Part shown: positions 29,738-37,095 of the stretch, in pieces | Numbering within the stretch: the first letter of the stretch is position 1 | How the letters are laid out: every line of letters starts with the position of its first letter | Origin: Falsiroseomonas sp051433165 | GTDB lineage: Bacteria; Pseudomonadota; Alphaproteobacteria; Acetobacterales; Acetobacteraceae | DNA: 64,000 nucleotides | NCBI RefSeq assembly: GCF_051433165.1 | Contig: NZ_JBHMFS010000001.1 | Coordinates: 62,001 to 126,000 of the forward strand | Reading direction: 5' to 3' | Made by a program: the position numbers and the translations under genes | The notes under the pieces: model-generated | What the model saw: the letters and a program-made list of their open reading frames with translations, nothing else | What the model was told of the DNA's origin: nothing | Databases searched by the model: none

Positions 29738-30574
29738 TCAGTTCAGCCGCTGGCGCAGCTCCTCCAGCAGCCCGCGCACGCGGATGGCCTGCAGGCCCTC
29801 CGGCGCCAGCACCAGGAAGCGCTCCAGCGCCGTGATGGCGGCGCCGATGCGGTCCAGGCGCTGGTGCATCAGCCCGGCCTCCCGCCACAGTGGCGCGGCA
29901 TCGGGTGCGATGCGGAGCATGTCCTCCGTGCACGCCACCGCGCCGGCCAGGTCGCCGTCGCGCAGGCGGCGCACCTTGATGTTGTTCTGTAGCCGCAGCA
30001 GCACCGCGCGCTTGTCCATCGGCGCCAATGTGGCCGGGCCGAGCTCGGCCTGGTCGCCTGCGAAGCGTTTCAGCGTGGCGCGCAGCTCCCGCGCCTCCAT
30101 CGCCTGGCCGCCGACGAAGACATCCACCACCACCTTGCCGCGCCCGGCCAGCGCCACCAGGAAATGGCCGGGGAAATCCACGCCATGCGCCTCCCACCCC
30201 GCCGCTTCCGCCGCGTGCAGCCACAGGATGCCGAGTGCCACGGGCAGGCCGCGGCGGCGTTCCATCACCCGCAGCAGATTGGCATTGGCCAAATCGTCAT
30301 AGGTCTCGCCATCGCCGCCGTAGCCGAAGCGGCCGTGGATCACCTCCGCCAGCACGGCACGGCGACGGGCGGCATCGCCGGCATCGGCCTTGCGGTCCGC
30401 CGCCGCCGCCTGCACCGCCTCCCGCGCCAGGGCCGTCAGGTGTTCGGCGCCGGCCCGCCAGTCGAGCTCCGGCGCGTCGATCCGGGCGAGTTGCAGCGCC
30501 GCGGCGGCGATATCGATTTCCGCCTCGGGCAAGCTGCCGACCGCGGCCAGTGCCGCCCGAGCCTCCTCGCTCAT
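29738..30574 (-). CDS. SirB1-family transglutaminase-like protein with TPR tail
   Basis: 278-aa product. Residues about 40-180 carry the SirB1/transglutaminase-like core (YDDLANANLLRVMERRRGLPV, GWEAHGVDFPGHFLVAL), followed by two or more TPR-like helices (LRDGDLAGAVACTEDMLRIAP, AAITALERFLVLAPEG). The Cys of true transglutaminases is not evident in the core, as is common in SirB1 proteins. The role is unclear. It starts three bases after the HIT gene stop, so both form one transcript. Confidence 0.8.
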   Translation of the reverse strand: MSEEARAALAAVGSLPEAEIDIAAAALQLARIDAPELDWRAGAEHLTALAREAVQAAAADRKADAGDAARRRAVLAEVIHGRFGYGGDGETYDDLANANLLRVMERRRGLPVALGILWLHAAEAAGWEAHGVDFPGHFLVALAGRGKVVVDVFVGGQAMEARELRATLKRFAGDQAELGPATLAPMDKRAVLLRLQNNIKVRRLRDGDLAGAVACTEDMLRIAPDAAPLWREAGLMHQRLDRIGAAITALERFLVLAPEGLQAIRVRGLLEELRQRLN

Positions 30575-30577
30575 GCC

Positions 30578-30958
30578 TCAGTCCACCACGACCATGCGGC
30601 CGAGCGGCTTGCCGCCGAAGATATGCACATGGAAATGCGGCACCTCCTGCCCGGCATCCCGGCCCATGTTGGACAAGGTGCGATAGCCGGGCGCCTCCAG
30701 CCCCAACGCCTTGGCCACCGTGGCGACGGCACGCCAGAAGCCGGCAATCTCGGCGTCGCTGGCCTGGGAGGCGAAATCCGCCTGGCTGACATAAGCGCCC
30801 TTCGGGATCACCAGCACATGTACCGGCGCCTGCGGGTTGATGTCGTGGAAAGCCAGCGCGAAGTCATCCTCATGCACCAGCTTGGCCGGGATTTCCCGGC
30901 GCAGGATGCGGGCGAAGATGTTGGCGGGGTCGTAGGGCGGCAGGCCGGTCACAGGCAT
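30578..30958 (-). CDS. HIT (histidine triad) family hydrolase
   Basis: 126-aa nucleotide-binding protein of the Hint branch. The triad VPHFHVHIFGG is at His108, His110 and His112, and IFARILRREIPAKLVHEDD plus PQAPVHVLVIPKG are the standard N-terminal blocks. Hint enzymes hydrolyse nucleoside phosphoramidates such as AMP-lysine. The ATG at 30958 is chosen because the family begins with a short lead before the phenylalanine-arginine-lysine type block. HIT genes lying near his genes are common in bacteria. Confidence 0.92.
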   Translation of the reverse strand: MPVTGLPPYDPANIFARILRREIPAKLVHEDDFALAFHDINPQAPVHVLVIPKGAYVSQADFASQASDAEIAGFWRAVATVAKALGLEAPGYRTLSNMGRDAGQEVPHFHVHIFGGKPLGRMVVVD

Positions 30959-31099
30959 TTCCGTCAGGCTCCCGAGGCGCGTTTGCCCTGTTCTGGCGAG
31001 GCGCGGGCGCGGGCGCAAGCGGCTCGCGCGCCAGGACGTGAGGTGCGGTGCGGTGCCGCCACCGGATAGGTTGCGTCTACCCTTCCGAAGGCTGCCGCC

Positions 31100-31603
31100 A
31101 TGTCGCGATGGATCATTTTGGGCATTGCCTTGCTCGCAGCCCCCGCCGCCCTCGCGCAGGGCAAGCCGGCCGTCACCGAAGGCGGCGACAAGGCCCGGTC
31201 GCAGGGACAGTCGCAGGGACAGTCGCAGGCCCCGGCCCCGGCACCTGCCGGCGGCCTGCCGCTGCAGCGCGGCTTCTATGTCAGCGCCGAGACGGCCTGC
31301 GGCCGCGCTTCCAACGCCACGCTCTTGCTGCTGCGGCGCAACGGCATCGGCGGGGCGCGCGATTTCTGCGAATTCCGCACCGTCACCGCCGCTGGCCCGG
31401 ACCGCTACAGCGTCACCCAGGCTTGCCGCGAATTGGGCCGCGGTGGGGAGGATGAGGCCGAGACGGTGATCTATGAGGTCACCAGCCGCACCAGCTTCCG
31501 CCGGACCAGCCCGGACGGCCAGGTCCGTGCCGCCCGCTTCTGCCCCCAACGCAGCCTGCCCGCGGCCTGGCGCGACAACGATATCCGCGAGCTGGTGCGG
31601 TAG
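31100..31603 (+). CDS. Secreted hypothetical protein with Gln/Ser repeat (167 aa)
   Basis: Signal peptide MSRWIILGIALLAAPAALAQ, then a low-complexity linker SQGQSQGQSQAPAPAPA and a compact Cys-containing domain (FYVSAETACGRASNA, DFCEFRTVTAAGPDRY, VTQACREL, RAARFCPQRSLP). Four Cys residues suggest two periplasmic disulfides. No known family. It lies between two leftward operons and reads rightward, convergent with hisE. Confidence 0.65.
   Translation: MSRWIILGIALLAAPAALAQGKPAVTEGGDKARSQGQSQGQSQAPAPAPAGGLPLQRGFYVSAETACGRASNATLLLLRRNGIGGARDFCEFRTVTAAGPDRYSVTQACRELGRGGEDEAETVIYEVTSRTSFRRTSPDGQVRAARFCPQRSLPAAWRDNDIRELVR
31199..31229 (+). repeat. 12-base tandem microrepeat in the secreted-protein gene
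   Basis: Unit TCGCAGGGACAG occurs twice in full and a third time in part, encoding SQGQ-type repeats in the linker behind the signal peptide. Being a multiple of three it keeps the frame and may vary between strains. Confidence 0.7.
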
Positions 31604-31607
31604 CGGC

Positions 31608-32321
31608 TCAGGGCAGCTTGGTGGTGTTCGCCGCGCGGACCAGCGCCTTCGGCCGCGCCGCCTTCTCCGCGATGCCGGAAATGCCCTGGCGGCGGGCGAG
31701 CTCGGCCCAGACTTCCTCCGGCGCGATGCCCGCATCCACCCAGACGACGACCAGGTGATACAGCAGGTCGGCGCTTTCCAGCACGGTGGCGGCGCGGTTG
31801 CCCAGCGTCGCCTCGATGACGCATTCCACCGCCTCCTCCCCCAGCTTCTGCGCCACCTTGGCGGTGCCGCGCGCCAGCAGCCGGGCGGAGTGGGAGATGG
31901 CGATATCACCGGCGGCGCGGCGGGCCTCCACCGTCCGCCACAGCGCATCGAGGATAGCAGCCTCGGCGCCCGCCACCCGGAATGGCTCCATCGCGCCGGC
32001 GCCGGCGGCCAATGCGCGGGGCTTGGCCAGCATCTGCGGCGCGGGGATGGAACCAGGCAGCGGCAGGCTGGCGGCAAGCCGGTCGGATTTGCGCCGCGCC
32101 TTCTCCGCCTTCGGCGCCGGCTTGACCTTGGCCACCTTCAGCTTCGCGAGCTTGGCCTCGGCATCCTTCGGCTTGGCGCCTTTCGGCGTGGGCTTCCCGG
32201 CGCCCTTCGGCGCGGGCTTCTTGGCGCCTTTCGGGGTGGACTTCCCGGCGCCCTTCGGCGCGGGCTTCTTGACGCCCTTCGGCGCGGGTCGCGACGGCTG
32301 CCGCTTCACTGTCTTGGCCAT
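31608..32321 (-). CDS. hisE: Phosphoribosyl-ATP pyrophosphatase HisE with long lysine-rich N-terminal tail
   Basis: The C-terminal 125 residues or so are HisE, the second step of histidine synthesis: ARLLARGTAKVAQKLGEEAVE and SADLLYHLVVVWVDAG hold the metal-binding Glu/Asp residues. The first 110 residues are unusual: Lys/Pro/Ala/Gly-rich repeats of the PAPKGAGK and TPKGAKK type, like histone H1 or ribosomal tails. The ATG at 32321 overlaps the hisF stop (TGATG) and has GGAG eight bases upstream, so the tail is probably translated. Met111 would give a normal-size HisE. The hisF-hisE order is typical. Confidence 0.9.
   Translation of the reverse strand: MAKTVKRQPSRPAPKGVKKPAPKGAGKSTPKGAKKPAPKGAGKPTPKGAKPKDAEAKLAKLKVAKVKPAPKAEKARRKSDRLAASLPLPGSIPAPQMLAKPRALAAGAGAMEPFRVAGAEAAILDALWRTVEARRAAGDIAISHSARLLARGTAKVAQKLGEEAVECVIEATLGNRAATVLESADLLYHLVVVWVDAGIAPEEVWAELARRQGISGIAEKAARPKALVRAANTTKLP
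32175..32270 (-). repeat. 48-base tandem repeat encoding the HisE tail
   Basis: Two adjacent 48-base units (32175-32222 and 32223-32270) differ at only a few positions and encode 16-residue Lys/Pro/Gly/Ala-rich units; a partial further copy follows toward the gene start. Frame is preserved. Confidence 0.85.
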
Positions 32322-33091
32322 CAGATGGACTCCGCCAGCGGGCGCACCGGCAGGCCGGCGGCTTCCAGTGCCGCCTTTGCCTCGCCAATCCGCATCTGGC
32401 CGTAATGGAACACGCTGGCTGCCAGCAGGCCGGTTGCCCCGGCCTCTGCGCCATCGACGAAATGCTGCGCCTCCCCCACCCCGCCGGAAGCGACGATGGG
32501 CAGCCTGATGGCGGCCCGCACCGCGCGCAGCAGTGTCAGGTCGAAGCCCGCGCGGGTGCCGTCACGGTCCATCGAGGTCAGCAGGATCTCCCCCGCGCCG
32601 CGCGCTTCCGCCTGCTGGCACCAGGCCACCGCATCGATGCCGGTGCCGCGGCGGCCGCCATGGGTGAAGACCTCCCAGCCGCCCTTGCCGTCACCGCGCG
32701 CATCGACGGCGACGACGATCGCCTGGCTGCCGAAGGCCTCCGCACCGCGGGTGACCAGCGCCGGGTCCGCGACGGCGGAGGAATTGATGGAGATCTTGTC
32801 GGCACCGGCCAGAAGCAGGCGGCGCATATCTTCCACGCTGCGGACGCCGCCGCCGACGGTCAGCGGGATGAAGACCTGCGCCGCGGTGCGGGAGACGACG
32901 TCGAGGATGGTATCCCGCCCCTCATGCGAGGCGCCGATATCGAGGAAGGTGACCTCATCGGCACCTTCCCGGTCATAGATCCGCGCCTGCTCCACGGGGT
33001 CGCCCGCATCGCGCAGTTCGAGGAAATTGACGCCCTTGACGACACGGCCGTCCTTCACGTCCAGGCAGGGGATCACACGCAGGGCCAGCAC
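32321..33091 (-). CDS. hisF: Imidazole glycerol phosphate synthase cyclase subunit HisF
   Basis: 256-aa TIM barrel with both catalytic aspartates in context: RVIPCLDVKDGRVVKG and IVVAVDARGDGKGG; VFIPLTVGGGVRSVEDM and LPIVASGGVGEAQHF are phosphate-binding loops. With HisH it makes IGP and AICAR from PRFAR and ammonia. The GTG at 33091 is preferred because it directly starts the conserved LALRVIPCLD and has GGAG eight bases upstream. The longer upstream frame has no family match. Confidence 0.96.
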   Translation of the reverse strand: MLALRVIPCLDVKDGRVVKGVNFLELRDAGDPVEQARIYDREGADEVTFLDIGASHEGRDTILDVVSRTAAQVFIPLTVGGGVRSVEDMRRLLLAGADKISINSSAVADPALVTRGAEAFGSQAIVVAVDARGDGKGGWEVFTHGGRRGTGIDAVAWCQQAEARGAGEILLTSMDRDGTRAGFDLTLLRAVRAAIRLPIVASGGVGEAQHFVDGAEAGATGLLAASVFHYGQMRIGEAKAALEAAGLPVRPLAESI

Positions 33092-33204
33092 CGGCACAAC
33101 TCCGGAGGGGGGACGGGGGACAAAATCCCGACATGTCGCTAGCCGCACCGGCCCAGCAGGATGCGCGGCGCGAGGGGGCTGATTGCGGCGGGAGGGCGTT
33201 GCGG

Positions 33205-33426
33205 TCAAGTCACCTTGATGCGGTGCAGCGCCTCGGCCAGCAGCCAGGCCGCCAGGCCGAAGCCGATCAGGCCCTGCATGTCGCGGTTCCGCAGCAGTGC
33301 CGACGGCCCCGCATCGCCCGTCCAGGGCGCCTGCCGCCGCAGCAGCCGCAGGCCGAGGCGAATGCCGAACCAGGCGGAGAGCACCGCGCAGGCCGCCCAG
33401 GCCAGCTCCAGCGCCGTGACCAGCAC
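33205..33426 (-). CDS. Small membrane protein inside the his cluster (73 aa)
   Basis: Begins with GTG three bases after the hisA stop. Two hydrophobic segments are visible (about residues 5-26, ALELAWAACAVLSAWFGIRL, and 52-68, LIGFGLAAWLLAEAL) separated by a basic loop RLLRRQAPW, which suggests a two-helix inner-membrane hairpin. No known family. The tight spacing within the his operon supports expression. Confidence 0.55.
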   Translation of the reverse strand: MLVTALELAWAACAVLSAWFGIRLGLRLLRRQAPWTGDAGPSALLRNRDMQGLIGFGLAAWLLAEALHRIKVT

Positions 33427-33429
33427 GGG

Positions 33430-34155
33430 CTAAGCCGCCAGTTGCAGCGCCGCCGCCGGGTCCACGCGGCCATCATACAGCGCGCGCCCGAGAATGGCGC
33501 CGGCCACCACGCCATCCGCCTTCAGCGCCACGATGTCATCGGTGGAAGCGACGCCGCCCGAGGCGATCACCGGGATCGGCACGGCGCGGGCCAGGGCCGC
33601 CGTCGCCGTCACATTCACGCCGGTCAGCATGCCGTCGCGGGCGATGTCCGTGTAGATGATGGCGCAGGCACCGCTATCGGCGAAGCTGGTGGCGAGGTCG
33701 GTGGCGGTGGTGCTGCTGGTCTCGGCCCAGCCTTCCGTCGCCACGAACCCATCCCGCGCATCGATGCCGAGCGCCACGCGCCCGGGGAAGGCGCGGCAGG
33801 CGGCACGGGCGAAATCCGGGTCCTTCACTGCCGCCGAGCCCAGGATGATGCGGGTGACGCCGGCGGCGAGCCAGGCCTCCGCCGTCGCCATGTCCCGGAT
33901 GCCGCCGCCCAACTGCACCGAAAGCCCCGGCACTGCGGCGATGATGGCGGTGACCGCCGCCGCATTGGCCGGCTTGCCGGCGAAGGCGCCGTCGAGGTCC
34001 ACCACATGCACCCAGGCGAAGCCGGCGCGGGCGAAATCCGCGGCCTGCGCCGCGGGGTCCGCGTTGTAGATGGTGGCCTGCGCCATGTCGCCGCGCTTCA
34101 GCCGCACCACCTGGCCGGCCTTCAGGTCGATGGCCGGGTACAAGGTCAATGCCAT
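33430..34155 (-). CDS. hisA: ProFAR isomerase HisA
   Basis: 241-aa TIM barrel performing the Amadori rearrangement of ProFAR to PRFAR. Catalytic Asp residues are in LYPAIDLKAGQVVRL and IIYTDIARDGML; LSVQLGGGIRDM, RIILGSAAVKD and IPVIASGGVAS are the phosphate loops. The ATG at 34155 has AAGGA upstream. It lies 11 bases after the GNAT gene. Confidence 0.96.
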   Translation of the reverse strand: MALTLYPAIDLKAGQVVRLKRGDMAQATIYNADPAAQAADFARAGFAWVHVVDLDGAFAGKPANAAAVTAIIAAVPGLSVQLGGGIRDMATAEAWLAAGVTRIILGSAAVKDPDFARAACRAFPGRVALGIDARDGFVATEGWAETSSTTATDLATSFADSGACAIIYTDIARDGMLTGVNVTATAALARAVPIPVIASGGVASTDDIVALKADGVVAGAILGRALYDGRVDPAAALQLAA

Positions 34156-34166
34156 GGTGTGGTCCT

Positions 34167-34748
34167 TCAGCGCGCGCCGATCAGGCTGTCCGTGGTCCGG
34201 CCGCGGCCGGGTTCCAGCAGCTTGTGGTAGAAATGCCCGGCGACGGTGCGGCCTTCCACACGGGCATAGGCAGGGTGGGTGCCCCAGCGCGTGTAGCCGA
34301 GCGCCTCGAACAGCGCGATGGCGCTTTCCTGCGTCTCCCGCACGTCCAGGTTCAGCACGCGCAGCCCGGTGGCGGCGGCCTGTTCCTCCACCCGGTCCAC
34401 CAGCATGCGCGCCAGGCCGAAGCCGCGCGCATAGGGGGCAATGTAGGCGTGGGTGAGCTGGGCGGCGAAGGCCTGCGCCTCGTTGTTGCGCGGCGGGCGG
34501 ACAAGCTGCGCGCTGCCGACCACGTTGCCGTCGAGGCGCGCGATGAACAGGGTGCGGTCCGGCACCAGCAGCACGCCGCGGAAATGCCGCGCCAGCGCGG
34601 CGCGGTCCTGGCTGCTGACCCAGCCGAAGCCACCACCCTCGATGATCGCGGCGTTCGTCGCCTCGCACAGATCGGCCAGGTCATGCGGGGTCAGCGCGGT
34701 TGCCACCTCCACCGCCATCTCGTGCTTGCCGGCGCGCAGCGTGCTCAT
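34167..34748 (-). CDS. GNAT-family N-acetyltransferase in the his operon
   Basis: 193-aa GNAT protein: FIARLDGNVVGSAQLVRPPR (strands before the core), HAYIAPYARGFGLARMLVDRVEEQA (acetyl-CoA pyrophosphate loop, RGFGLA in place of the usual Q/RxxGxG/A) and LNLDVRETQESAIALFEALGY. Substrate unknown. Its ATG overlaps the hisH stop by ATGA, so it is translated with the histidine enzymes. Such an inserted acetyltransferase is uncommon in his operons. Confidence 0.85.
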   Translation of the reverse strand: MSTLRAGKHEMAVEVATALTPHDLADLCEATNAAIIEGGGFGWVSSQDRAALARHFRGVLLVPDRTLFIARLDGNVVGSAQLVRPPRNNEAQAFAAQLTHAYIAPYARGFGLARMLVDRVEEQAAATGLRVLNLDVRETQESAIALFEALGYTRWGTHPAYARVEGRTVAGHFYHKLLEPGRGRTTDSLIGAR

Positions 34749-35410
34749 GCGGCAACCTCCGGCGTCCAGCTCAGGAAGTTGGCCAGGATGCGCAGGCCGA
34801 CCAGGCTGCTTTTTTCCACATGGAATTGCGTGCCGGCCAGATTGTCCCGCCCGACGATGGCCGCAACGGGGCCGCCATAGCCGGTGCTGGCCAAAAGCTG
34901 CGCCGGATCGCCGCCCGACAGCGCGTAGGAATGCACGAAATAGGCGTGGGCGCCGGGGCTGACGCCGGCCAGCAGCGGATGCGAAGGCTGCGCCAGGTCC
35001 AGCCCATTCCAGCCCATCTGCGGCAATGGCAGCGCCGAACCATCCGGCCCGCGCGGGTCCATCGGGGCAATCTCCCCGGCAATCCAGCCGAGGCCGGGCG
35101 TGGTGCCGTGTTCCAGCCCGCGCTCCGCCATCAGCTGCATGCCGACGCAGATGCCGAGGAAGGGCTTTTTCGCGCCGAGCACCGAATCCTGCAACGCATC
35201 CACCATGCCCGGCAGCGCATCCAGGCCCCGCCGGCAGGCGGCGAAGGCGCCCTGGCCGGGCAGCACGATGCGATCCGCCGCACGGACCTCCGCGGCCTCC
35301 GTTGTGACGGCGACCTGCGCCGGCCGGCCGGATTCGGCCACAACCCGCTCCAGCGCCCGCAGAACCGAGGCAAGGTTGCCCGAGCCGGGGTCGATGATCG
35401 CGATCCTCAT
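34745..35410 (-). CDS. hisH: Imidazole glycerol phosphate synthase glutaminase subunit HisH
   Basis: 221-aa class-I glutamine amidotransferase that feeds ammonia to HisF. RIAIIDPGSGNLASV begins it; the nucleophile Cys is in FLGICVGMQLMAERG, and the His-Glu pair is in GTQFHVEKSSLVGL. The site usually reads FHPEKS, so Pro is replaced by Val. The ATG at 35410 overlaps the DUF2628 stop (ATGA). Confidence 0.95.
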   Translation of the reverse strand: MRIAIIDPGSGNLASVLRALERVVAESGRPAQVAVTTEAAEVRAADRIVLPGQGAFAACRRGLDALPGMVDALQDSVLGAKKPFLGICVGMQLMAERGLEHGTTPGLGWIAGEIAPMDPRGPDGSALPLPQMGWNGLDLAQPSHPLLAGVSPGAHAYFVHSYALSGGDPAQLLASTGYGGPVAAIVGRDNLAGTQFHVEKSSLVGLRILANFLSWTPEVAA

Positions 35411-35805
35411 GGTGCCGTCCGCACCAGATCCGGCCGCTGCTGCATCAGGCGGAACCAGGCAATCTCCATATCGGGCGCCGCCACCACGCCGGCCATGGGC
35501 TGGCCGCGGCGGGCCAGGCGCGCGCGCAGCCGGTCCCGCGCCTCGAAGCCGGCCAGCACATGCAAGGCGGGCACGGCGATGGAGGCCAGCGCTTCGGGCA
35601 GCAGCAGGCCGGCGGCAACCGTCAGCACCAGGAAGCCGAGGGCTTCCCACCACAGGCGATTCCAGGCGAACCAGAAGGGGCCGAGCACGGCGGCCCAGAA
35701 CGAAAAACCCTCCCGCACCAGGACTGGCGGGCGCGCCTTGGGCTCAGGCCAGCCCTCCGGGCCCGGGGGCGGGGGGGCTTCGGCATGGACGGTGTAGAGC
35801 TTCAT
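35407..35805 (-). CDS. DUF2628 membrane protein
   Basis: 132-aa protein with a short cytoplasmic N-terminus (MKLYTVHAEAPPPPGP), the DUF2628 core (REGFSFWAAVLGPFWFAWNRLW) and a following hydrophobic segment (LGFLVLTVAAGLLLP), so probably two membrane helices. Placement between hisB and hisH is recurrent in alphaproteobacteria, though the function is not known. The start lies one base after the hisB stop, and the end overlaps hisH. Confidence 0.88.
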   Translation of the reverse strand: MKLYTVHAEAPPPPGPEGWPEPKARPPVLVREGFSFWAAVLGPFWFAWNRLWWEALGFLVLTVAAGLLLPEALASIAVPALHVLAGFEARDRLRARLARRGQPMAGVVAAPDMEIAWFRLMQQRPDLVRTAP

Positions 35806-35806
35806 C

Positions 35807-36403
35807 TCAGCCCTCCAGCGAACCCTTGGTGGAGGGAATCTCCCCAGCGGTGCGAGGGTCCATCTCCACCGCCATCCGCAGCGCGCGTGCCACGGCCTTG
35901 AAACAGGCCTCTGCGACATGGTGCGCGTTGCTGCCGGCTTTCAACGTCACATGCAGGGTAATGCCGGCATTAAAGGCAAATGCACGAAAAAATTCTTCGA
36001 CCAGTTCGGTGTCGAAGGTGCCGATCTTGGGGCGCTGGAACGCGACGTCCCAGGCCAGGAAGGGGCGGCCCGAAATATCGATCGCGGCTTCGGCCAGCGC
36101 TTCGTCCATCGGCAGCAGACATTGACCGAAGCGGCGGATGCCGCGCTTGTCGCCCAAGGCCTGGCGCAGCGCCTGGCCGAGCACGATGCCCACATCCTCC
36201 ACCGTATGGTGGTCGTCGATATGCAGATCGCCCTTGGCCGCCACCGCCAGGTCCATAAGCGCATGGCGCGCGAGGGCGGTCAGCATGTGGTCGAAGAAGC
36301 CGACCCCGGTCGCGACATCGGCGCTGCCGCGGCCATCCAGGTCCAGCGTCAGGCGGATATCGGTTTCCGAGGTGGCGCGGGCGATTGTGGCTTGGCGCGT
36401 CAT
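35807..36403 (-). CDS. hisB: Imidazoleglycerol-phosphate dehydratase HisB
   Basis: 198-aa enzyme of the usual monofunctional length. GVGFFDHMLTALARHALMDL, DLHIDDHHTVEDVGIVLGQAL and FNAGITLHVTLKAGSNAHHVAE hold the two His-rich Mn-binding motifs. First gene of this his cluster and divergent from hslV, with 113 bases between the starts. Confidence 0.96.
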   Translation of the reverse strand: MTRQATIARATSETDIRLTLDLDGRGSADVATGVGFFDHMLTALARHALMDLAVAAKGDLHIDDHHTVEDVGIVLGQALRQALGDKRGIRRFGQCLLPMDEALAEAAIDISGRPFLAWDVAFQRPKIGTFDTELVEEFFRAFAFNAGITLHVTLKAGSNAHHVAEACFKAVARALRMAVEMDPRTAGEIPSTKGSLEG

Positions 36404-36516
36404 GGGCGCTGCACTAGCCGATAGGGCGTGCGGGGTCCACGGTTCAAGCGGCGTCGATCCGCCCCCGCTTGCCGCCCCCGCTTGCCGCAAGCCCCGGCCC
36501 GCGCCATCTGGGCGTG

Positions 36517-37095
36517 ATGCACGCGACACACGCACCACCTTCCGCCGCCCACGACCCGCTGGGCTGGCACGGCACCACCATTCTCTGCGTCCGCAAGGAC
36601 GGACGAGTCGCCATGGCCGGCGATGGCCAGGTCTCGCTCGGCCAGACCGTGGTCAAGGGCAATGCCCGCAAGGTCCGCCGCATCGCCCAGGGCAAGGTCC
36701 TGGCCGGTTTCGCCGGCGCCACGGCGGATGCCTTCACGCTGCTGGAGCGCCTGGAAGCCAAGCTGGAACGCTTCCCGGACCAGCTCGAGCGCGCCTGCGT
36801 CGAGCTCGCCAAGGATTGGCGCACCGACCGCTACCTGCGGCGGCTGGAGGCGCTGCTGGCGGTGGCGGACGGCAAGCGCAGCCTGCTGCTGACCGGCCAG
36901 GGCGATGTGCTGGAGCCGGAGGACGCCATCATCGGCATCGGCTCCGGCGGCAATTACGCGCTGGCCTCGGCGCGCGCGCTGCTGCCGGTGGATGGGCTGT
37001 CCGCCGAGGAGATCGCGCGGCGGTCCATGGCCATCGCGGCCGGCATCTGCGTCTACACCAATGGCAACATCGTTCTTGAAATGATTGAATCGTGA
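36517..37095 (+). CDS. hslV: ATP-dependent protease proteolytic subunit HslV
   Basis: 192-aa threonine peptidase. The conserved GWHGTTILCVRKDG places the N-terminal nucleophile at Thr20, after a 19-residue propeptide that is cleaved. VAMAGDGQVSLGQTVVKGNA, KVLAGFAGATADAFTLLE and IGSGGNYALASARALL are canonical. It forms the double hexamer that HslU caps. ATG at 36517 gives the usual short propeptide. The stop overlaps the hslU start. Confidence 0.97.
   Translation: MHATHAPPSAAHDPLGWHGTTILCVRKDGRVAMAGDGQVSLGQTVVKGNARKVRRIAQGKVLAGFAGATADAFTLLERLEAKLERFPDQLERACVELAKDWRTDRYLRRLEALLAVADGKRSLLLTGQGDVLEPEDAIIGIGSGGNYALASARALLPVDGLSAEEIARRSMAIAAGICVYTNGNIVLEMIES

Noticed and set aside
31608..31991. 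Met111 as the only start of HisE
   Set aside because: The upstream ATG is coupled to hisF and has a well-spaced GGAG site, and the tail is a frame-preserving repeat; kept only as an alternative.
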